Positions 60,105-64,000 of a stretch of DNA of 64,000 nt are shown here, piece after piece. A program made the translations under genes and the position numbers. Source of the stretch: Rhodanobacter thiooxydans (lineage in GTDB: Bacteria; Pseudomonadota; Gammaproteobacteria; Xanthomonadales; Rhodanobacteraceae). Location: assembly GCF_021545845.1 (NCBI RefSeq), contig NZ_CP088923.1, forward strand, positions 1,674,001 to 1,738,000. The letters are read 5' to 3'. The notes below the pieces were generated by a model. The model did not search any database. It was given only the letters and a program-made list of their open reading frames with translations, and was not told where the DNA came from. Each line of letters opens with the position of its first letter. Positions within the stretch are counted from its first letter, which is position 1.

Positions 60105-61379
60105 ATGCATAACACCATCCCGTACCGATTTGGCTGGATCCTGTTGGCGTCTGCTTTGTTGCTTCCCTTGTGGGTGACGGAGTCCTTCGCGGCTCCCGCC
60201 AGCCAGGCCGGGCAGGTGTCTCTGGAAATGATCTCGCCTCGCTTGCCGGACGATGCCTCCGTGCGGCAGCGCGATACAGAGCTGGCCTTCCTCGCTTACG
60301 CCGTATACGCCGATGAAACCCACGTCCAGGAAGCGACTCGCTCGCTGGAGCAGCTCAGGGCAGGCGCCCTTGCACCGCCGGGCGACCAGGCGGCAGTTGC
60401 CAGTGCGATCGACGCGCAGCAACGGCGTCTGGATCAGTTGAAGGATCAGATGGCCACCAAGCAGCGACTGTCGACTGATGGTGTCCGGCGGGTACCTCTG
60501 CCCGAAATCGAAGCAATGGCGCGGGCGCGTGGGGTCTATTTCGAAGCCTATGATCTAACGCAGGGTTTGCGGGCCGTTGTCTTCCGCGGCACGGACAACA
60601 CGAGTGACGTCGCCACGGATCTTGGCATCGGCCTGTCGCCCGAGGTGTTGGCGGACCTTCAGACGAGTTTTCCGCTACTGTCGGGAAAACTGGCCTTGCT
60701 GGCCGGCCAGCGCGACGAGGCGCGGGCAGGCCGTCCGGCAAATTTCGATGTAGCCGACCAGGTCGTGGCCGCCATCATCCGGGCCGGCACCGCGCCGGAA
60801 CACATGGTGGTTGCAGGTCATTCCCTTGGCGGTGCCTATGCGACCTACGCCGGCATTCACCAGCATGTTGGGCGGGTAGTCGGTTTCAACCCGGCGCCAC
60901 TCAATGCACGCCAGCTGGCGGATATCGGTGCCGATCGAGCCGGTGTCGAGGCGCGCGTGCGCTATTACTCGGCCTATGTGCCACCGTCGGAAGGCCGGCC
61001 GGCCGTCCTTGATCCGGTATCACACATGACCCATGCGCTTGGCGACGACGAAGGCATACCTTCGATGAAGGTCATGGGGCATCAGTATGTCTTGCCCGTC
61101 TGCGCCAGTTTCAGCACGGCTGCGTACCGGGCCTTTGACGCCAATCTGCAAGCCAGTCTCGACCGACTGGTTGCCTCGGTATCGCAAGGCGTGCAGCAAC
61201 CAGCGATGGATTGCCAAGCGCATCCGATCCTGTGTGGTGTCAAGGCGGCGGCGCAGAGCACCAAGCGCGCCCAGTTAGAGGTGGTCAGCCAGTATGCTTG
61301 GAGCCTGCTGTCGGCCCATCGCATGCGAGCGCTGGCCGAATCGCTGCGGGCAGCCGGGCGGCCGGTTTGCCCGTCGTGA
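60105..61379 (+). CDS. exported lipase-like alpha/beta hydrolase (class 3 lipase type)
   Basis: The 424-residue protein has a signal peptide (residues ~1-29, ending SFAAPA), a helical region with possible coiled coil (~70-120), and the lipase core: 'LRAVVFRGTDNTSD' (oxyanion segment) and 'VVAGHSLGGAYATYAG' with nucleophile Ser240. Asp and His candidates lie in 'PSEGRPAVLDPVSHM' and 'MKVMGHQYVLPV'. Three or four cysteines in the mature part may form disulfides. The ATG at 60105 has 'ggaagga' five bases upstream. It follows the CxxC gene by 65 bases. Confidence 0.85.
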   Translation: MHNTIPYRFGWILLASALLLPLWVTESFAAPASQAGQVSLEMISPRLPDDASVRQRDTELAFLAYAVYADETHVQEATRSLEQLRAGALAPPGDQAAVASAIDAQQRRLDQLKDQMATKQRLSTDGVRRVPLPEIEAMARARGVYFEAYDLTQGLRAVVFRGTDNTSDVATDLGIGLSPEVLADLQTSFPLLSGKLALLAGQRDEARAGRPANFDVADQVVAAIIRAGTAPEHMVVAGHSLGGAYATYAGIHQHVGRVVGFNPAPLNARQLADIGADRAGVEARVRYYSAYVPPSEGRPAVLDPVSHMTHALGDDEGIPSMKVMGHQYVLPVCASFSTAAYRAFDANLQASLDRLVASVSQGVQQPAMDCQAHPILCGVKAAAQSTKRAQLEVVSQYAWSLLSAHRMRALAESLRAAGRPVCPS

Positions 61380-61457
61380 CAGGGCGCACTTTCCCAGTGA
61401 CTGCACGCCACCGGCAAGTGTCATCAATCGTTTCATTGATACAGGGGGTATGAATAT

Positions 61458-62276
61458 ATGTGGATGCCATTGATGAGGCCAGCCCGGTGGGTGTTGGCCA
61501 GTGGGCTGTTGAGTATGCTTGCGGGTTGCGCCCTCGATCCGGCAGGCAACCCGACGCTTGACGTGCAGGCCTTGGGTGCCCGCACATTGGCCACTGTCGA
61601 CACGCCGAAAGGGCCGATGGTGCTGCGCGAAACACGAGACCAGCGAGGACAGCCGCTGTTCCAGCTGAAGTTCCTCGACTCTTATCAGCTGATCAACTTC
61701 CCGTCCGGCACCCGCCTGGTCCAGCTTGATGAAGTGAAATCCATAGCTGGCGCAAGCTTTGCCATTTTCGAGAAGACCTCGGCCTCTTGTGCGCACGATT
61801 ACACCGTGCTCATCGTCACGCAACGCAGTGTGCTCCCGTTCAAGCCCCGTACGAACTGTCACAGCGACCTGAAGTTCTTCCAGCGGGGCAATGACTTTGT
61901 TGCCATCCAGTACGAGCCGCGTCTGCACGACTGGTACATCAAGGCCGACAACGTCGACATGAATCCGTCCATTTGGGAAGGTACGCCCGATTACGCCTTC
62001 CTCAGCTCAGTCCCTGGTGCGCCGATTCCCCCGGGGTTGGCGCCGCCGCCCAGGCCCGTCAATACGCTGCCATCGTCCTACAGCCGCTCCGCCGGCAGCA
62101 CGGCCCGGACCCGCTCGGCGGCTACCGCCCGGAGATCGGAGGCGCCTGCCGCCGCACCGCCACCTACCGCGGTGATGCTGAAGACCATTCCGGTGACCAA
62201 CGCCACGCACGCCACGGGCACAAAAGCGAGCACGCCGGCAAAGCCGATCACGGTGAACCTGGGCGACTACGAGTAA
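61458..62276 (+). CDS. lipoprotein of unknown function
   Basis: The 272-residue protein has a lipobox 'LSMLAGC' with the lipidated Cys at 24 and Ala at +2, which favours outer-membrane sorting. The mature part has a compact region (~35-185) with two cysteines ('TSASCAHDY', 'PRTNCHSD') and a Pro/Ala/Ser/Thr-rich tail (~190-265) that looks like a linker or cell-wall-spanning stretch. I do not recognise the family. Its TAA shares a base with the ATG of the next gene, so the two are coupled. Confidence 0.8.
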   Translation: MWMPLMRPARWVLASGLLSMLAGCALDPAGNPTLDVQALGARTLATVDTPKGPMVLRETRDQRGQPLFQLKFLDSYQLINFPSGTRLVQLDEVKSIAGASFAIFEKTSASCAHDYTVLIVTQRSVLPFKPRTNCHSDLKFFQRGNDFVAIQYEPRLHDWYIKADNVDMNPSIWEGTPDYAFLSSVPGAPIPPGLAPPPRPVNTLPSSYSRSAGSTARTRSAATARRSEAPAAAPPPTAVMLKTIPVTNATHATGTKASTPAKPITVNLGDYE

Positions 62277-63862
62277 TGAGCGCGACGTCGCCTGCGAATG
62301 GCAATGTTCTGACTCGGTATCTGGTTCGCTACGAAGGCCGCAAGCTCTGGGGCGGCGTCATGCTTTGCGTGACGCTGGCCTACCTGGCGATCGAGTTCGG
62401 CTTCAACGCCCGCCTGCTGGATGTGGTCGGCAGCAACGTGTCGCCGGGTGCCGTCGAGTCGATCGAGCGCTGGGGGCGTTGCCTGTCCGGCTTCGCGCTG
62501 GCCCTGGCCCTGTGGCCCTCGCAGTTCCACAAGGCGGAGAAGCGACATTGGAGCACCCGCCGGCTCGTTGCGTCGACGGCGATCCTCACCGCCATCACGA
62601 TGACCACCGTGTTCGTGCTGGAAAAGGTCGCCATCGTGGATCAACTGGTCGATCACTCCAGCCCGGAAGCGAGGCAGGAAGCGATCAATCTGCAACTGCT
62701 GCAGCAAGCCTTCATCAGTGGCGAGATCAAGCTGGATGGCCTGAAGCTCGACGTCTCCCAGCCGGTAAAACCAGACGTCAAGACGTTCATGGCAACTTTT
62801 CCCTTCCTGGCATCGTCAATCAAGAGCGTCGAGAAGCGCATCGAGGACAAGAAGGCCGACATCGTTCGCCGGGAGATGCGGGATAACACCGGCATGTTCG
62901 ACAAGGCGTGGCAAGGCTACGTGCAGAGTCGACGGGATATAGAAGGGCGGTACAACGCCTACGTCGGCGCCGTGAACAAGGGTGCCCAGGCGCTCAACAA
63001 CATCGACCGCGATGTGGATGCACAATGGGCCAGGTACGAGGCCAGGCTCGCTCGTTACCGTTGGACGCCGGACACGGTTCCCAGCCGCAACTGGGGCGAT
63101 GTGCGGAAGTCCGTGCGCAAACAGGGCCTGCCCGTCGCCAATGACTGGGTGCCGTCGGACAGGGAAGGATTCTATGAGGCCTACCACCGGAAGGTGGAGG
63201 GCAGCGTGGGTGGCACTCTCAACGTCGGTAACGGTGTGCGGTTACCCCGCAACCTGACGTTCGCGCAATTTGTTAGCCGACCTGAAATCCAGAAAGCCTG
63301 GAAACAGGCACTGGGCGTGCCGGCGAGCATGACCGTGCACCTCCTTGGTTCACCAGACGCCTTCGATGCCGAGATCTACGGGCCCATGCTCGAGACCCGC
63401 ATAGGCGACACCGTGAAGCGCCTGAATGCCCCGGTGGAAGACTTCGCTGACCATGGGGTTTATGAGAAGGAGGGTCGCGACGCTTATCGGGCCGTGGTGG
63501 TTCCACCGATTTCGCTGGCGTTCTCTTTGGCGGGGGCGTTGGTCCACATCCTCAAGCTGGCGGTATGGATGGGCATGATGTTGACGGGATGGGTCTATCG
63601 CAATGCCTGGGTACTGACGGGTGCACTGATTACCTTTTGCATGGGTGTGCTTGGTGTGGTCGGTGTCCTGCCCACGACCACCCTTACGAAGGAACCCCTG
63701 TTCACCAAAGTGATTTACCCCGCAGCGAAAGCTGACGGCAGGGCGGGGCCAATGACGGCATGGGCTATTCGCTCGACCATTCATCTACAGCCCATCGCTT
63801 GGCCTCTATTTGAGAGCGTTCGTATCAACGGTCTTCGTGGTTTCGACTTTGGCGTCAAGTGA
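62276..63862 (+). CDS. multi-helix membrane protein of unknown function
   Basis: The 528-residue protein has predicted helices at ~26-43, ~68-82 and ~98-116. A large soluble, charged domain (~130-400) with coiled-coil character follows at ~183-260, then two helices at ~409-430 and ~443-466. No catalytic motif is evident. Coupling with the upstream lipoprotein gene and co-direction with the lipase and CxxC genes suggest one envelope complex. No family could be named. Confidence 0.78.
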   Translation: MSATSPANGNVLTRYLVRYEGRKLWGGVMLCVTLAYLAIEFGFNARLLDVVGSNVSPGAVESIERWGRCLSGFALALALWPSQFHKAEKRHWSTRRLVASTAILTAITMTTVFVLEKVAIVDQLVDHSSPEARQEAINLQLLQQAFISGEIKLDGLKLDVSQPVKPDVKTFMATFPFLASSIKSVEKRIEDKKADIVRREMRDNTGMFDKAWQGYVQSRRDIEGRYNAYVGAVNKGAQALNNIDRDVDAQWARYEARLARYRWTPDTVPSRNWGDVRKSVRKQGLPVANDWVPSDREGFYEAYHRKVEGSVGGTLNVGNGVRLPRNLTFAQFVSRPEIQKAWKQALGVPASMTVHLLGSPDAFDAEIYGPMLETRIGDTVKRLNAPVEDFADHGVYEKEGRDAYRAVVVPPISLAFSLAGALVHILKLAVWMGMMLTGWVYRNAWVLTGALITFCMGVLGVVGVLPTTTLTKEPLFTKVIYPAAKADGRAGPMTAWAIRSTIHLQPIAWPLFESVRINGLRGFDFGVK

Positions 63863-64000
63863 TGGGGTGCTGCCCGCTTGAACTGAAGCATCATTGCGGC
63901 ACCCCGCGAAAAAAGCTTTCCGTCGCTTCGGCTGTATCTTTGTTGCGCAAAGCATTCTTTAGCAGGCTGTTGAGAATGCCCCGTGCTGTGACCCGTCCTG
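63863..64000. other. sequence after the cassette, no gene recognised
   Basis: A possible hairpin joins 'ggggtgc' (63864) to 'gcacccc' (~63898), followed by an A-run rather than a T-run. The final bases 'agcaggctgttgagaatgcc' resemble the end of a mobile element, but too little is present to judge. Confidence 0.3.

Noticed and set aside
57589..61379. type VI lipase effector with Sel1 immunity protein
   Set aside because: Lipase plus Sel1 repeats recalls such pairs, but the lipase has a Sec signal peptide, the Sel1 protein is a large membrane protein encoded first, and no VgrG, PAAR or other type VI gene is near.

Overview
The window is a high-GC stretch of a gammaproteobacterial chromosome, most likely from the Xanthomonadales, family Rhodanobacteraceae (Rhodanobacter/Dyella-like). 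The evidence is the xanthomonad form of arginine biosynthesis (N-acetylornithine carbamoyltransferase, a fused acetylglutamate synthase/kinase, and the order argF'..argG-argE-argB-argC-argH-proB-proA), DksA with a long Lys/Ala/Pro-rich tail, FolE2, and many short palindromic repeats. No rRNA, tRNA or CRISPR array was found.

Layout. 0-9 kb: isoprenoid synthase-like protein, folE2, yidD, dksA, a Fur-boxed TonB siderophore receptor, sufE, cysS and a glycine-zipper protein. 9-20.4 kb: the arginine/proline cluster behind a terminator-like leader. 20.4-28.7 kb: an accessory stretch with an IS256 remnant, a PEP-CTERM protein behind a candidate sigma-54 promoter, a TolB/TPR protein, a decayed kynureninase fragment, a three-gene ABC exporter and a secreted alpha/beta hydrolase. 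28.7-38.6 kb: a kynurenine operon (ACMSD, unknown 172-aa protein, kynU), a FUSC transporter, the EF-P paralogue efpL, an SDR, an RcnB-like protein, two GNATs, a GST and a Nudix hydrolase. 38.6-45.3 kb: a leucine-degradation (liu) operon interrupted by an IS110 element. 45.4-47.8 kb: feoA-feoB-small Cys protein. 48.2-56.8 kb: the conserved rpsT / murJ-ribF-ileS-lspA-ispH block with a toxin-antitoxin pair lodged between ribF and ileS. 57.6-63.9 kb: a four-gene cassette of unknown function (multi-CxxC/membrane/Sel1 protein, exported lipase-like protein, lipoprotein, membrane protein).

Two themes stand out. First, at least six families of palindromic repeats crowd the intergenic spaces. Copies of one family lie in frame inside ileS and argE, and arms of another form the N-terminus of ArgG and the C-terminus of OsmC. 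Second, the IS110 element sits exactly at the end of one such repeat. Its left non-coding end contains short stretches matching the target and the element's own joined ends, arranged as expected for a bridge RNA. This gives a readable, testable model of a repeat-targeting IS110 transposon. The 57.6-63.9 kb cassette is the best candidate for an undescribed protein system.
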